DNA from: Patulibacter americanus DSM 16676
Lineage (GTDB): Bacteria; Actinomycetota; Thermoleophilia; Solirubrobacterales; Solirubrobacteraceae
Direction of reading: 5' to 3'
Assembly (NCBI RefSeq): GCF_000420025.1
Contig: NZ_ATUD01000001.1
Span: 124,001-188,000, forward strand
Length of the DNA stretch: 64,000 nt
Under the pieces are notes generated by a model that had not been told where the DNA came from, did no database searches, and saw only the letters and a program-made list of their open reading frames with translations. Each line of letters starts with the position of its first letter. Positions within the stretch are counted from its first letter, which is position 1. Positions 52,870 through 60,955 of the stretch are shown piece after piece. The position numbers and the translations under genes are program-made.

Positions 52870-53729
52870 GCCGCCACGGCGCGCGCGGCCGCCCCGGGGT
52901 CCTCGCCGACGAGCGGGCCGTCCGTCGCGCCCGACGCGGCGAACGGGTCGGGCGCGGCCCGCAGGAGACTCGGCCCGTCGTCGTCCGCCCGGTCCCCCGT
53001 GCGCTGCTCGCCGAGGTAGCGGGCCTCCATGCGGCGCTCGTGCACCTGGCCGCGCCGGCCGAGGCGCACCTCGTAGGCGGTGGCCTTCGGCTTCGACGTG
53101 ATGACCTCGTCGAGGCGGTCGCCGACGAAGCTCAGCGCCGCGCCGTCGTCCACCCCGAAGCCCGCCTGCAGGCCCGTGGAGACCATCCCCCGGTAGGCCG
53201 CGCGCCGCTCGGGCTCGCCGTCGTAGTGCACGCAGTTCGAGTACGGCAGCAGGCCCAGGCCGCGGACGCGCTCGCTCGGGCCGTGGAACGCCGTCACGGA
53301 GTCCGTGAACCAGCACAGCGAGCCCGCCGACAGGCCACAGAGCACGACGCCCTGCTGCCACGCCCGCCGCAGCGTGCGATCGAGCCCGTGGGCCCGCCAC
53401 GCGCCGAGCAGGCTCTTGAGCGAGCCGCCGCCGACGTAGATGACGTCCTGCGAGAGGAGGTGACGCTCGAGGTCGCCCTCGACGGAGCCGGCGCTCGTGT
53501 CCCGCCGGAAGAGCGAGACGTGCGACGGTTCGCTCCGCCCCGCCCCGAATCGTCGGTAGAAACGGACGACGTAGTGGTCGGCGTCGCCCGAGGCCGTGGG
53601 CAGGAAGCAGATCTTCGGACGTTCGGCGCCGGAGAGCTCCAGCACGTAGTCGTCCATGAGCGGGTTCTTCGGTTCCATCGAGAACCCGCCGCCTCCGAGA
53701 GCGACGATGCGTGGGGGTCGGTCGGTCAC
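52866..53729 (-). CDS. Peptidase E-like serine peptidase (family S51), first of a tandem pair
   Basis: 287 residues from GTG 53729. Same fold and motifs as its neighbour: ALGGGGFSMEP, CFLPTASGDAD, DVIYVGGGSLKS, and CGLSAGSLCW with Ser134. The pair shares the whole 240-residue core and probably arose by tandem duplication, then diverged. A longer upstream start exists, but the 16-bp palindrome ending 3 nt before this GTG marks it as a likely start. The C-terminal 50 residues are Asp/Ala/Gly-rich and unique. Confidence 0.88.
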   Translation of the reverse strand: MTDRPPRIVALGGGGFSMEPKNPLMDDYVLELSGAERPKICFLPTASGDADHYVVRFYRRFGAGRSEPSHVSLFRRDTSAGSVEGDLERHLLSQDVIYVGGGSLKSLLGAWRAHGLDRTLRRAWQQGVVLCGLSAGSLCWFTDSVTAFHGPSERVRGLGLLPYSNCVHYDGEPERRAAYRGMVSTGLQAGFGVDDGAALSFVGDRLDEVITSKPKATAYEVRLGRRGQVHERRMEARYLGEQRTGDRADDDGPSLLRAAPDPFAASGATDGPLVGEDPGAAARAVAA

Positions 53730-53731
53730 AC

Positions 53732-53747
53732 CCGGAGCATGCTCCGG
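53732..53747. promoter_or_regulatory. 16-bp palindrome before the S51 pair
   Basis: Perfect palindrome CCGGAGCATGCTCCGG, 2 nt upstream of the GTG at 53729. Candidate operator or start-overlapping structure; no regulator of this pair is evident. Confidence 0.5.
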
Positions 53748-53877
53748 CGCGACGGCCGCCGGGGGGTCCAGTTGTACGAGGTCCACGCGCCGGACCCCTC
53801 CCGCGTGGAGGGTGCTGTACACGCGGGCGAACGGGCGGGGCGGCGTGCTGTCCGAACGGCGGCGCCCTCGAGCGGCC

Positions 53878-54462
53878 CTAGCCCGTGACCTCCGCTGGCC
53901 CCTCGGGACCGAGGCCGCCGAGCAGCAGGTCGATCTGCCGGCGCGCCAGGCCGTCCCAATCGCCCGTGGGCAGGAGGGGCCGGGAGAGCAGCGAGGCCGC
54001 GACGATCAGGTCCTCGGGGGTCAGATCCGCCCGCAGCTCGCCGGCCGTCGTGCCCCGCTCGAGGAGCTCCCGCAGCGCCGTGCGCACCCCGGCCTGACGC
54101 TCGCGCGTGGCCGCGGTGAACACGGCGGGCCCGCCGTGGAGCGGGAGCACGAACCGCTCGCGGTCGCGGAGCGTGGCCAGGAAGAAGCCCCGGATGCCTG
54201 CGAGCGCCGGACCCGGGTGAGCGGCGGCCGCCCGCGCGTTGTCGAGGGCGATGCCGAAGGAGCGGTGGACGAGCGCGCCCAGCAGCTCCTCCCGGGTGGC
54301 GAAGTGCCGGTAGAGCGTCCCGACCCCCACGCCCGCGTGCTCCGCGATGGCGGCCATCGGGACCTTCTCGCCGTCGCGCCGGACGAGCTCGGTGGCCGCG
54401 TCGAGCACCCGCTCGCGGTTGCGGAGCGCGTCCCTGCGCGGTGGGCGGGGTGTGTCCGACAC
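53878..54462 (-). CDS. TetR-family regulator
   Basis: 194 residues. HTH region: RNRERVLDAATELVRRDGEKVPMAAIAEHAGVGVGTLYRHFATREELLGALV. The C-terminal domain has features of the TetR_C_11-like group (ATLRDRERFVLPLHGGPAVF). GTG start at 54462. It is divergent from a small ORF and cupin gene, with a perfect 18-bp palindrome between, so autoregulation and control of the cupin are likely. Confidence 0.9.
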   Translation of the reverse strand: MSDTPRPPRRDALRNRERVLDAATELVRRDGEKVPMAAIAEHAGVGVGTLYRHFATREELLGALVHRSFGIALDNARAAAAHPGPALAGIRGFFLATLRDRERFVLPLHGGPAVFTAATRERQAGVRTALRELLERGTTAGELRADLTPEDLIVAASLLSRPLLPTGDWDGLARRQIDLLLGGLGPEGPAEVTG

Positions 54463-54521
54463 GTGACCGCATCATCGCAGCGGCTTGCGCCGGGCTCCCG
54501 TCCGGAGTACGGTCCGTTTAA

Positions 54522-54539
54522 GCGGACGAATTCGTCCGC
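54522..54539. promoter_or_regulatory. TetR operator between tetR and cupin operon
   Basis: Perfect 18-bp palindrome GCGGACGAATTCGTCCGC. An overlapping imperfect palindrome, GTCCGTTTAAGCGGAC (54512-54527), shares its left arm, so two dimers could bind side by side. Confidence 0.75.
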
Positions 54540-54559
54540 AACGACACCGAGGACGACGA

Positions 54560-54646
54560 GTGGCTACCACCCCGGGCAGGACCGACACGACCGACGCGCG
54601 GCGCGACGCGACCCACGACGGGCGCGACCGGACGGCCGGCCGATGA
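54560..54646 (+). CDS. Small ORF (28 residues) coupled to the cupin gene
   Basis: GTG-started frame of 28 codons, Arg/Asp/Thr-rich, ending in TGA that overlaps the cupin ATG (ATGA). A purine-rich GAGGACGACGAG precedes it. Position, 20 nt after the operator, suggests the first cistron of the transcript: a leader that couples translation, or a microprotein. It could also be chance in GC-rich DNA. Confidence 0.4.
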   Translation: MATTPGRTDTTDARRDATHDGRDRTAGR

Positions 54647-55176
54647 GCACGCTCCCCCAGGACGACGGCGTGCGTGGGCTGGAGATCGCCCGGCCCGACG
54701 ACCCCACGCTGCCGCACCTGGCCGTCGTGGGCGACACCTACACCGTGCTGCTCTCGGGCGAGCAGACCGACGGGCGCTTCGCGATGATCGACATGCTCGT
54801 GCCCCCGGGTGCCGGCCCGCCGCCGCACCGCCACGCCTTCGAGGAGTGCTTCCGCGTCCTCGAGGGGACGATCGAGGTGCGATTCCGCGACGAGCCGCCG
54901 GTGGAGCTGCAGACCGGCGAGTCGGCCAACGTGCCGGCGAACGCCCCGCACAGCTTCCGCAACGCCGGGGACGTCCCCGCGCGCCTGCTGTGCACCGTGG
55001 CCCCCGCGGGCCTCGAGCGGTTCTTCGCGGAGTTCGGGGATCCCGTCCCGACCCGCACGTCGCCGGCGCCCGAGCTCAGCGCGGAGGAGCGCCAGGAGCG
55101 GCTGCAGCGAGCCGTCACGCGTGCCCCGGACTACGGGATGGAGCTCCTGCCCCCGCGCACCCCGGAGGAGGCCTAG
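54643..55176 (+). CDS. Cupin-domain protein, quercetinase-like
   Basis: 177 residues. Cupin motif 1 PPPHRHAFEECFRVLEGTIEVRF keeps the two His and the Glu metal ligands. Motif 2 is NVPANAPHSFRNAGDVPARLLCTV, with the third His. A C-terminal tail has helical residues (LSAEERQERLQRAVTRAPDYGMEL). Likely metal-binding dioxygenase or binding protein acting on a small aromatic compound; the substrate is not known. Under TetR control by position. Ends 4 nt into the convergent marR gene. Confidence 0.88.
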   Translation: MSTLPQDDGVRGLEIARPDDPTLPHLAVVGDTYTVLLSGEQTDGRFAMIDMLVPPGAGPPPHRHAFEECFRVLEGTIEVRFRDEPPVELQTGESANVPANAPHSFRNAGDVPARLLCTVAPAGLERFFAEFGDPVPTRTSPAPELSAEERQERLQRAVTRAPDYGMELLPPRTPEEA

Positions 55177-55667
55177 CGGCGGCGGCGCCGGGCGGCCGAG
55201 CGCGGCGGCGTCGATCGCATGTGCTCGCGCACCGGCTGCAGCAGCCCCGCCAGCGTCTCGACGTCCTTCCCCGAGAGCGGCTGGAACAGCATGCGGCTGA
55301 CGACCTCGGCGTGACCAGGCAGCACGCGCTGCACCCGTTCGCGGCCGGCGTCGGTGATCGTGACCGTGACGCTCCGCTCGTCCTCGGGGGACGGCGCCCG
55401 GGTGACGAGACCGGCCTTCTCGAGGAGGCCCGCCTGGTAGGTCAGGCCGCTGCGGCTGTAGACGACGCCGTCGGCGAGGTCGGTCATCCGGTGGCTGCCC
55501 TCCGGCGCGCCGTTCAGGCGCGCCAGGAGCTGGAACTGCACGTAGCTGAGGTCGCCCGCCTCGCGGAGCTGCTGCTCGATCGCGTGGCGCAGCAGGTCGA
55601 CGACCTCGATCAGCGCGAAGTAGGCACCGAGCTGGACGGGGTCGAGGAGTGGCGGCGATTCGGCCAT
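55173..55667 (-). CDS. MarR-family regulator
   Basis: 164 residues with the winged-helix MarR domain: LSYVQFQLLARLNGAPEGSHRMTDLADGVVYSRSGLTYQAGLLEKAGLVTRAPSPEDERSVTVTITDAGRE. There is no cysteine in the protein, so it is not a thiol-switch sensor of the OhrR/QorR type, and a ligand-binding mode is more likely. Divergent from a quinone oxidoreductase gene, with three related operator-like sites between. ATG at 55667 with TAGACT 6 nt upstream. Confidence 0.93.
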   Translation of the reverse strand: MAESPPLLDPVQLGAYFALIEVVDLLRHAIEQQLREAGDLSYVQFQLLARLNGAPEGSHRMTDLADGVVYSRSGLTYQAGLLEKAGLVTRAPSPEDERSVTVTITDAGRERVQRVLPGHAEVVSRMLFQPLSGKDVETLAGLLQPVREHMRSTPPRSAARRRRR

Positions 55668-55673
55668 GCCCGC

Positions 55674-55679
55674 AGTCTA
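55674..55679 (-). promoter_or_regulatory. -10 element TAGACT of marR, leaderless type
   Basis: TAGACT (55679-55674, minus strand) ends 6 nt before the marR ATG and touches operator site 1. Confidence 0.5.
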
Positions 55680-55680
55680 C

Positions 55681-55700
55681 GTACTTCGAATTCGATCTAC
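55681..55700. promoter_or_regulatory. MarR operator, site 1
   Basis: GTACTTCGAATTCGATCTAC: core TCGAATTCGA palindrome with CTTCGAA and TTCGA half-sites. Covers the region just upstream of the marR -10. Confidence 0.7.
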
Positions 55701-55729
55701 TTGCTTCAACATCAAAGCAGTGCTACGGT
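55701..55729 (+). promoter_or_regulatory. Promoter of the quinone oxidoreductase gene
   Basis: -35 TTGCTT (55701-55706), 17-bp spacer, -10 TACGGT (55724-55729). Start expected near 55736, leaving a leader of about 50 nt. Confidence 0.65.
55702..55719. promoter_or_regulatory. MarR operator, site 2
   Basis: TGCTTCAACATCAAAGCA, an imperfect version of site 3; overlaps the -35 of the oxidoreductase promoter. Confidence 0.55.
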
Positions 55730-55738
55730 TCCCACCAG

Positions 55739-55758
55739 GTGCTTCGAACTCGAAGCAC
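55739..55758. promoter_or_regulatory. MarR operator, site 3
   Basis: GTGCTTCGAACTCGAAGCAC, perfect 9-bp arms with a 2-nt centre, just after the expected transcription start. Confidence 0.8.
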
Positions 55759-55787
55759 AAGGACCCCACCACGAGAGCAGGCTCCCC

Positions 55788-56726
55788 ATGAAGGCAGTGC
55801 GATTCCACGACTTCGGCGACACCGAGGTCCTCCGCTACGAGGACGCGGAGCGGCCGACCCCCGGTCCCGGTGAGGTGCTGCTGCGGGTCGCCGGCTCGGC
55901 GTTCAACCCCGTCGACGACGGCATCCGGGGCGGCTACCTGCGCGAGGTCTTCCCCGTCACGCTCCCCCACACCCCCGGCATCGAGGCCAGCGGCACGGTC
56001 GACGCGCTCGGCGAGGGCGTGACCGGCGTGGCCGTGGGCGACGCCGTCGTCGCGTTCCTGCCCATGACGGCCGCCGGCTCCGCCGCGGAGTACGTCGTGG
56101 CCCCGGCCGACGCCCTGGCCCCGGCGCCCACGAGCATCCCGCTCGCCGACGCCGCGGCCCTGCCGATGGTCGGCCTCACCGCGTGGCAGGCGCTCTTCGA
56201 CGACGCCGGGCTGACCGCGGGGCAGCGCGTGCTGATCAACGGCGCGGGCGGTGCCGTCGGCGGCTACGCCGTGCAGCTGGCCAAGGGGGCGGGTGCGCAC
56301 GTGATCGCCACCGCCAGCCCCCGCAGCGCCGAGCGCGTCCGCTCCGCCGGGGCCGACGAGGTCATCGACCACACCGCCAGCGAGGTCACGACGGACGAGC
56401 CCGTCGACGTGCTGCTGAACCTCGCGCGCATCGCCCCCGAGGAGCTCACGGCGCTCGCCGCCCTCGTCCGCGACGGCGGCGTCGTCGTCAACACCGTGCC
56501 GACGATCCCGACCCCGGCCGACGAGGCCCGCGGCGTGCGCGGCGTCGGCGTGTTCGTCCGCGGCGACGCGGAGCGGCTCGCGCGGCTCACGGCGATGGTC
56601 GACCGCGGCGAGCTGCGCGTCAACGTGGCCGAGCGGGTGCCGCTGGCCGAGCTGCCGGGGGTCCACGCCCGGGCGGCCGCCGGCACGCTGCCCGGCAAGG
56701 TCGTCGTCGTGCCGCCCACGGCCTGA
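55788..56726 (+). CDS. NADPH:quinone oxidoreductase-like zinc-free MDR protein
   Basis: 312 residues of the medium-chain dehydrogenase/reductase superfamily without structural zinc. Substrate domain VRFHDFGDTEVLRYEDAERPTPGPGEVLLRVAGSAFNPVDDGIRGG, typical of quinone oxidoreductase and enoyl reductases; Rossmann motif INGAGGAVGGYAVQLAKGAGAHVIATAS (GxGxxG variant AGGAVGG). Catalytic zinc ligands are absent. Predicted to reduce quinones, enones or aldehydes with NADPH. Controlled by the divergent MarR through three sites. Confidence 0.93.
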   Translation: MKAVRFHDFGDTEVLRYEDAERPTPGPGEVLLRVAGSAFNPVDDGIRGGYLREVFPVTLPHTPGIEASGTVDALGEGVTGVAVGDAVVAFLPMTAAGSAAEYVVAPADALAPAPTSIPLADAAALPMVGLTAWQALFDDAGLTAGQRVLINGAGGAVGGYAVQLAKGAGAHVIATASPRSAERVRSAGADEVIDHTASEVTTDEPVDVLLNLARIAPEELTALAALVRDGGVVVNTVPTIPTPADEARGVRGVGVFVRGDAERLARLTAMVDRGELRVNVAERVPLAELPGVHARAAAGTLPGKVVVVPPTA

Positions 56727-56752
56727 ACCGCGCGCGGACCGACAGGACCGGT

Positions 56753-56787
56753 GGGCCCGGCGCTCGCGTCGTGCGAGCGCCGGGCCC
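56753..56787. terminator. Bidirectional hairpin terminator
   Basis: 15-bp perfect stem, arms 56753-56767 and 56773-56787 (GGGCCCGGCGCTCGC and its complement), 5-nt loop. Separates the convergent oxidoreductase and pot operon. Confidence 0.85.
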
Positions 56788-56794
56788 CCTGGGC

Positions 56795-57700
56795 TCAGCC
56801 CGCCTGCGAGATCCGGTCGCGCTTGGCGAGCCGGCGCTGCAGGAGCACGTTGCCGAGCATGAGCAGCAGCACGAGCACCAGCAGCATCGTCGAGAGCACG
56901 TTGACCTGCGGCGGCACGCCCTGACGGGTGGCGCCGAAGATGAACAGCGGGAACGTCTGGGTCTGCCCGGCGTTGAAGCTCGTGATGACGTAGTCGTCGA
57001 TCGAGAGCGCGAACGCCAGGACCGCCGCCGCCGCGACACCCGGGGCGATCATCGGCAGGGTCACGCGGAAGAACGTCGTGACCTCGTTCGCCCCGAGGTC
57101 CCGTGCGGCCTCCTCGATGTGCGGGTCCATCCCCTCCAGCCGCGACTTCACGGTCACGACCACGTAGGAGATCGAGAACATGATGTGCGCGAGCAGGATC
57201 GTCACGTAGCCCGTGCCGATGCCGAGCACGAGGAACATCGCGAGGAGCGAGGCGCCCATGACGACCTCGGGCGAGGCCATCGGCAGGAAGACGAAGAAGT
57301 CCGCCGAGGTGCGGCCGCGGAAGCGGTGACGCACCAGGGCGATCGCCAGCAGCGTGCCGAGCATCGTCGCGGCGATCGTCGTCAGGACGGCGATCGAGAG
57401 CGAGTTCTGCAGCGCCTTCGCCAGGTCCGGGTTCTGGAACGGATCCCCCCAGTGCTTCAGCGTGAAGCCCTGCCACTCGAAGTTGAACCGTCCCTGGTTG
57501 TCGTTGAACGAGAAGACGATCATGAACAGGATCGGCGCGAGCAGGAACGTCAGCGCCAGGGCCGTCCACAGCCCGAGCGCGAGGTTCCGGCCGCGGCCGG
57601 TGTCGCCGCGCGGGGAGCGCGGCGTGGCGGAGTCGTCGACGCCCGGGACGTGCGGCGTCACCGGGTCGGTCGGCTTCTGCGGGAGTGCCTCGGTCGACAT
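56795..57700 (-). CDS. potC: Polyamine ABC transporter permease PotC
   Basis: 301 residues: hydrophilic N-terminus of about 35 residues, then six membrane helices with the permease EAA loop EEAARDLGANEVTTFFRVTLPMIAPGV. Sequence SFNDNQGRF and LSIDDYVITSFN are PotC-like. Last gene of the minus-strand pot operon, 3 nt after potB. Confidence 0.92.
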   Translation of the reverse strand: MSTEALPQKPTDPVTPHVPGVDDSATPRSPRGDTGRGRNLALGLWTALALTFLLAPILFMIVFSFNDNQGRFNFEWQGFTLKHWGDPFQNPDLAKALQNSLSIAVLTTIAATMLGTLLAIALVRHRFRGRTSADFFVFLPMASPEVVMGASLLAMFLVLGIGTGYVTILLAHIMFSISYVVVTVKSRLEGMDPHIEEAARDLGANEVTTFFRVTLPMIAPGVAAAAVLAFALSIDDYVITSFNAGQTQTFPLFIFGATRQGVPPQVNVLSTMLLVLVLLLMLGNVLLQRRLAKRDRISQAG

Positions 57701-57703
57701 GCC

Positions 57704-58567
57704 TCAGCCCGCCAGTTCCGTCAGGTTCTTCGTACCGAGCACTCGGCCGTACAACGCGATGCCCAGCAGGATCACGCCCATGAGGATGAAGCTCAGCGCC
57801 GCCGCGGACGGGTAGTCCAGGACGTTGAGGAACTTCGATTGGATGACGTTGCCGATCATCGTGGTGTTCGAGGAGCCCAGGATCGACGAGTTGATGTAGT
57901 CGCCGCACGCCGGGATGAACACGAGCAGCGAGCCGGCGAAGATGCCCGGCACCGCCAGGGGCAGCGTGACCTTGCGGAACGCCGTGAAGCGGCTGCAGTA
58001 CAGGTCGCTCGCGGCCTCGATCAGTCGGCGGTCGATGCGGTCCAAGGTCGCGTAGAGCGGGAGGACCATGAACGGCAGGAAGTTGTAGGCGATGCCGAAG
58101 ACGACCGCCTTGCCCGTGGCGAGGAACTGCCCGCCGTCCGAGACGATGCCGAGGTCCTGCATGCGGGCCACGGCCCAGCCCTGGTCGTTCAGGATCAGCT
58201 GCCACGACGCCGTGCGCATGACCTGCGAGACGAAGAAGGGCAGGATCACCAGCAGCAGCAGCAGGCCCTTGAAGCGGCCAGCCTTGTAGGCGATGAAGTA
58301 CGCCAGCGGGAAGGCGATGATCAGGTCGATGATCGTCGCGAGGCCCGCGTAGCCGATCGAGCGCAGGAACTGCGTGTGGTAATCGCGGACCGCGTCCGCG
58401 TAGGTGGAGAAGCTCCACGTGAGCTCGAAGCCGACCTCTGGGTCACCGGACATCAGCGAGACGCTGATCTGGTTGAAGATCGGGACGGCGAAGAAGACGA
58501 TGAGCCAGACGAGGCCCGGGGCGGCGAACCACCACGGGATCATCTTGCGGCGCAGGGAGAGCGACAC
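57704..58567 (-). CDS. potB: Polyamine ABC transporter permease PotB
   Basis: 287 residues from GTG 58567. Six helices; EAA loop LIEAASDLYCSRFTAFRKVTLPLAVPGI; PotB-type MIPWWFAAPGLVWLIVFFAVPIFNQ and FIPACGDYINSSILG. Starts 2 nt after potD stop. Forms the channel with PotC. Confidence 0.92.
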   Translation of the reverse strand: MSLSLRRKMIPWWFAAPGLVWLIVFFAVPIFNQISVSLMSGDPEVGFELTWSFSTYADAVRDYHTQFLRSIGYAGLATIIDLIIAFPLAYFIAYKAGRFKGLLLLLVILPFFVSQVMRTASWQLILNDQGWAVARMQDLGIVSDGGQFLATGKAVVFGIAYNFLPFMVLPLYATLDRIDRRLIEAASDLYCSRFTAFRKVTLPLAVPGIFAGSLLVFIPACGDYINSSILGSSNTTMIGNVIQSKFLNVLDYPSAAALSFILMGVILLGIALYGRVLGTKNLTELAG

Positions 58568-58569
58568 GG

Positions 58570-59796
58570 TCAGCCCCCCGTGACCTTGGCCATGGCTTCG
58601 TACATCGTCTGTTCCTCGCTGGTGGAGAGGGAGGGGTAGAGCTTGAGCCGCTTCCGGACGTCGTCCGGCGGGAAGATCAGCTCGTTCTCGGCGATCTCCG
58701 GATCGCTCTTCTCGAGGATCGGGCGGATGCCGTCGACCGGGCTGATGTAGTTGATGTACGCGCAGAGCTTCGCGGCGATCTCCGGCTCGTAGAGGAAGTT
58801 CATCATCGTCTCGGCGGCGTACGGGTGCGCGACCTTGGCGGGCAGCATCAAGTTGTCCGTGAACGTGATGCAGCCCTCCTCGGCGTAGGCGAACCGCAGG
58901 TTCGGGTTGTCCGCCTGCAGCTGCACCATGTCGCCCGAGTAGGCGAGCACGATCGCGACGTTGCCCTTCGTCAGGTCCGTCGTGAAGTCGTTGCCGGTGA
59001 AGCGCCGGAACTGGCCCTTCTCGTTCTGCTCCGCGATGTACTCGATCGCGCCGAGCATGTCGTCGAGCGTGGCCTTCGCCGGGTCCTTGCCCTGCATGAT
59101 CAGCACGGTCGACGCGCTGTCGTAGGGCTCGGTGAGCATCGTCGTCTTGCCCTTGTACTTCGGGTTGAAGAGCTCCTTGATGCTCTTGATCTCGCCCCCC
59201 GTCGCCCGGATGTCGTAGCCGAGCGAGACGGCGCCGGACTGGAAGGGCAGCGTGAACTGCCGCTCCGGGTCGTAGCCGATCGACTGCAGGTTCGGGACGA
59301 GGTTCTTCGCGTTGGGGACGTTCTTCTTGTCGTACGGCGAGACGAACCCGGAGCGCACCCACTTCGCGGCCATCGGGTCCGTGAGGACGACGATGTCGCG
59401 GCCGATGTTGCGGCCCTGCGTGAGCTGCTGGCGGACCTTCCCGAAGAACTCGTTGTTGTCGTTGATCTCCTCGACGTACTTGACCTTGCCGCCGAACTCG
59501 CGGTCGAAGTCCTTCAGCACGCTCTTGTCCATGTAGAGCGGCCAGTTCGCGAAGACCCAGTTCCCGATCGGGACTTTCGGGTGGTTGACCCGCTCCGCCT
59601 CGGCCCGGAGGGCCTCGACGTTCTTCGTGGCGGTGCCCGTGATGCCGCAGGCCGAGAGGAAGGAGCCGAGGCCGCCGGCCAGGAGCATCGCGCCGGCGGA
59701 GCGGCCGACGAAGCTGCGCCGCGAGCTGCGCTGCGCGAACGCCGTCTCGAGCGACTCCTCGAGCGCGCGCTCGGCGCGGGCTCGATCCTCACGCAC
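58570..59796 (-). CDS. potD: Polyamine-binding lipoprotein PotD, Tat-type signal
   Basis: 408 residues. Twin-arginine signal (Arg26-Arg27 in RSSRRSFVGRSAG) followed by lipobox LSAC with Cys50: a Tat-exported lipoprotein. The mature part is a type II solute-binding protein: NWPLYMDKSVLKDFDREFGGKVKYVEEINDNNEFFGKVR, and later YSGDMVQLQADNPNLRFAYAEEGCITFTDNLMLP, typical of spermidine/putrescine binders. The GTG start at 59796 lies inside the end of potA (8-nt overlap). Delivers substrate to PotBC. Confidence 0.93.
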   Translation of the reverse strand: MREDRARAERALEESLETAFAQRSSRRSFVGRSAGAMLLAGGLGSFLSACGITGTATKNVEALRAEAERVNHPKVPIGNWVFANWPLYMDKSVLKDFDREFGGKVKYVEEINDNNEFFGKVRQQLTQGRNIGRDIVVLTDPMAAKWVRSGFVSPYDKKNVPNAKNLVPNLQSIGYDPERQFTLPFQSGAVSLGYDIRATGGEIKSIKELFNPKYKGKTTMLTEPYDSASTVLIMQGKDPAKATLDDMLGAIEYIAEQNEKGQFRRFTGNDFTTDLTKGNVAIVLAYSGDMVQLQADNPNLRFAYAEEGCITFTDNLMLPAKVAHPYAAETMMNFLYEPEIAAKLCAYINYISPVDGIRPILEKSDPEIAENELIFPPDDVRKRLKLYPSLSTSEEQTMYEAMAKVTGG

Positions 59797-60955
59797 CGGC
59801 CGTCTCCCCTTCCACGACGAACGTCTGACGGGCGTCCCACGAGACCTGGACGTCCTGGCCCGGGCCGAACGTGCCCTTGGAGTTGCCGACGAGGTTGGGC
59901 TCGATGACCGTGAGCTCCTGGCCGCCGGCCGTCTTCAGCGCGTACTGGAGCGAGACGCCGAGGAACGTCGCCTGCAGCACCTTCGCCGGGAGGACGTTGT
60001 CGTGCTCCGGCGGGGTCTGGTCGGCACCCCACAGGCGGACCTTCTCCGGGCGCACGCCGATCGCGACGGGCTGCTCGCCCTTCAGGTTCCACATCCGGTT
60101 GCGCAGCAGGCGCAGGGCGTGGCCGTCGCTCGTGCGAACGGTCGAGAACTCGTCGGCACCACCCTGCTCGACGGTCACGGGGATGAGGTTCGAGGTCCCG
60201 AGGAAGTTCGCGACGAACGGGCTCTCGGGGCGCTCGTAGAGGTCCTCGGCGGAGCCGGCCTGCTCGATGGCGCCCTTGTTCATCACGGCGATGGTGTCGG
60301 CCATGCTCATGGCCTCCTCCTGGTCGTGCGTGACGTGCACGAACGTGATGCCGATGTCGCGCTGGATCCGCTTGAGCTCGTCCTGCAACTGGCGGCGCAG
60401 GCGCAGGTCGAGCGCGCCGAGCGGCTCGTCCAGCAGCAGGGCGCGCGGGCGGTTGACGAGCGCGCGGGCGAGCGCGACGCGCTGCGCCTGGCCGCCGGAG
60501 AGCTGGCCCGGCTTGCGCTTGGCGAGGTGGCCGAGCTGCACGAGCTCGAGCATCTCCTTCGCGCGCTTCTTCGTCTCGTGCTTGTCGACCCCGCGGCGCT
60601 CGAGGCCGAAGGCCACGTTCTTCTCGACCGTGAGGTGCGGGAACAGCGCGTAGGACTGGAAGACCGTGTTGACCTCGCGCTTGTGCGGCGGGAGCTGGGT
60701 GACGTCGTCACCGGCGAGCAGCACACGCCCGCTCGTCGGCAGCTCGAAGCCGCCGATCATGCGCAGCGTCGTCGTCTTGCCGCAGCCCGACGGCCCGAGC
60801 AGCGCGTAGAACTTGCCCTGCTCGATGTCGAGCGAGAGGTCGCCGATCACGACGTGGTCGCCGTAGCGCTTGTGCACGCGTTCGAGGCAGATGTCGCGCT
60901 GCTCGACGCTGCCGGTCGCGGCGGGATGTTGGGTGGTCTCGGGGACCGTCGTCAT
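59789..60955 (-). CDS. potA: Polyamine ABC transporter ATPase PotA
   Basis: 388 residues. Walker A GPSGCGKTTT (Lys60), Q-loop SYALFPHLTV, signature LSGGQ (152-156), Walker B LLLLDEPLGALD, His switch HVTHDQEEAM; C-terminal TOBE regulatory domain (VAIGVRPEKVRLWG...VLQATFLGVSLQYALKT). Strong GAGGAGG site before ATG 60955. First gene of the pot operon. Confidence 0.94.
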   Translation of the reverse strand: MTTVPETTQHPAATGSVEQRDICLERVHKRYGDHVVIGDLSLDIEQGKFYALLGPSGCGKTTTLRMIGGFELPTSGRVLLAGDDVTQLPPHKREVNTVFQSYALFPHLTVEKNVAFGLERRGVDKHETKKRAKEMLELVQLGHLAKRKPGQLSGGQAQRVALARALVNRPRALLLDEPLGALDLRLRRQLQDELKRIQRDIGITFVHVTHDQEEAMSMADTIAVMNKGAIEQAGSAEDLYERPESPFVANFLGTSNLIPVTVEQGGADEFSTVRTSDGHALRLLRNRMWNLKGEQPVAIGVRPEKVRLWGADQTPPEHDNVLPAKVLQATFLGVSLQYALKTAGGQELTVIEPNLVGNSKGTFGPGQDVQVSWDARQTFVVEGETAGA

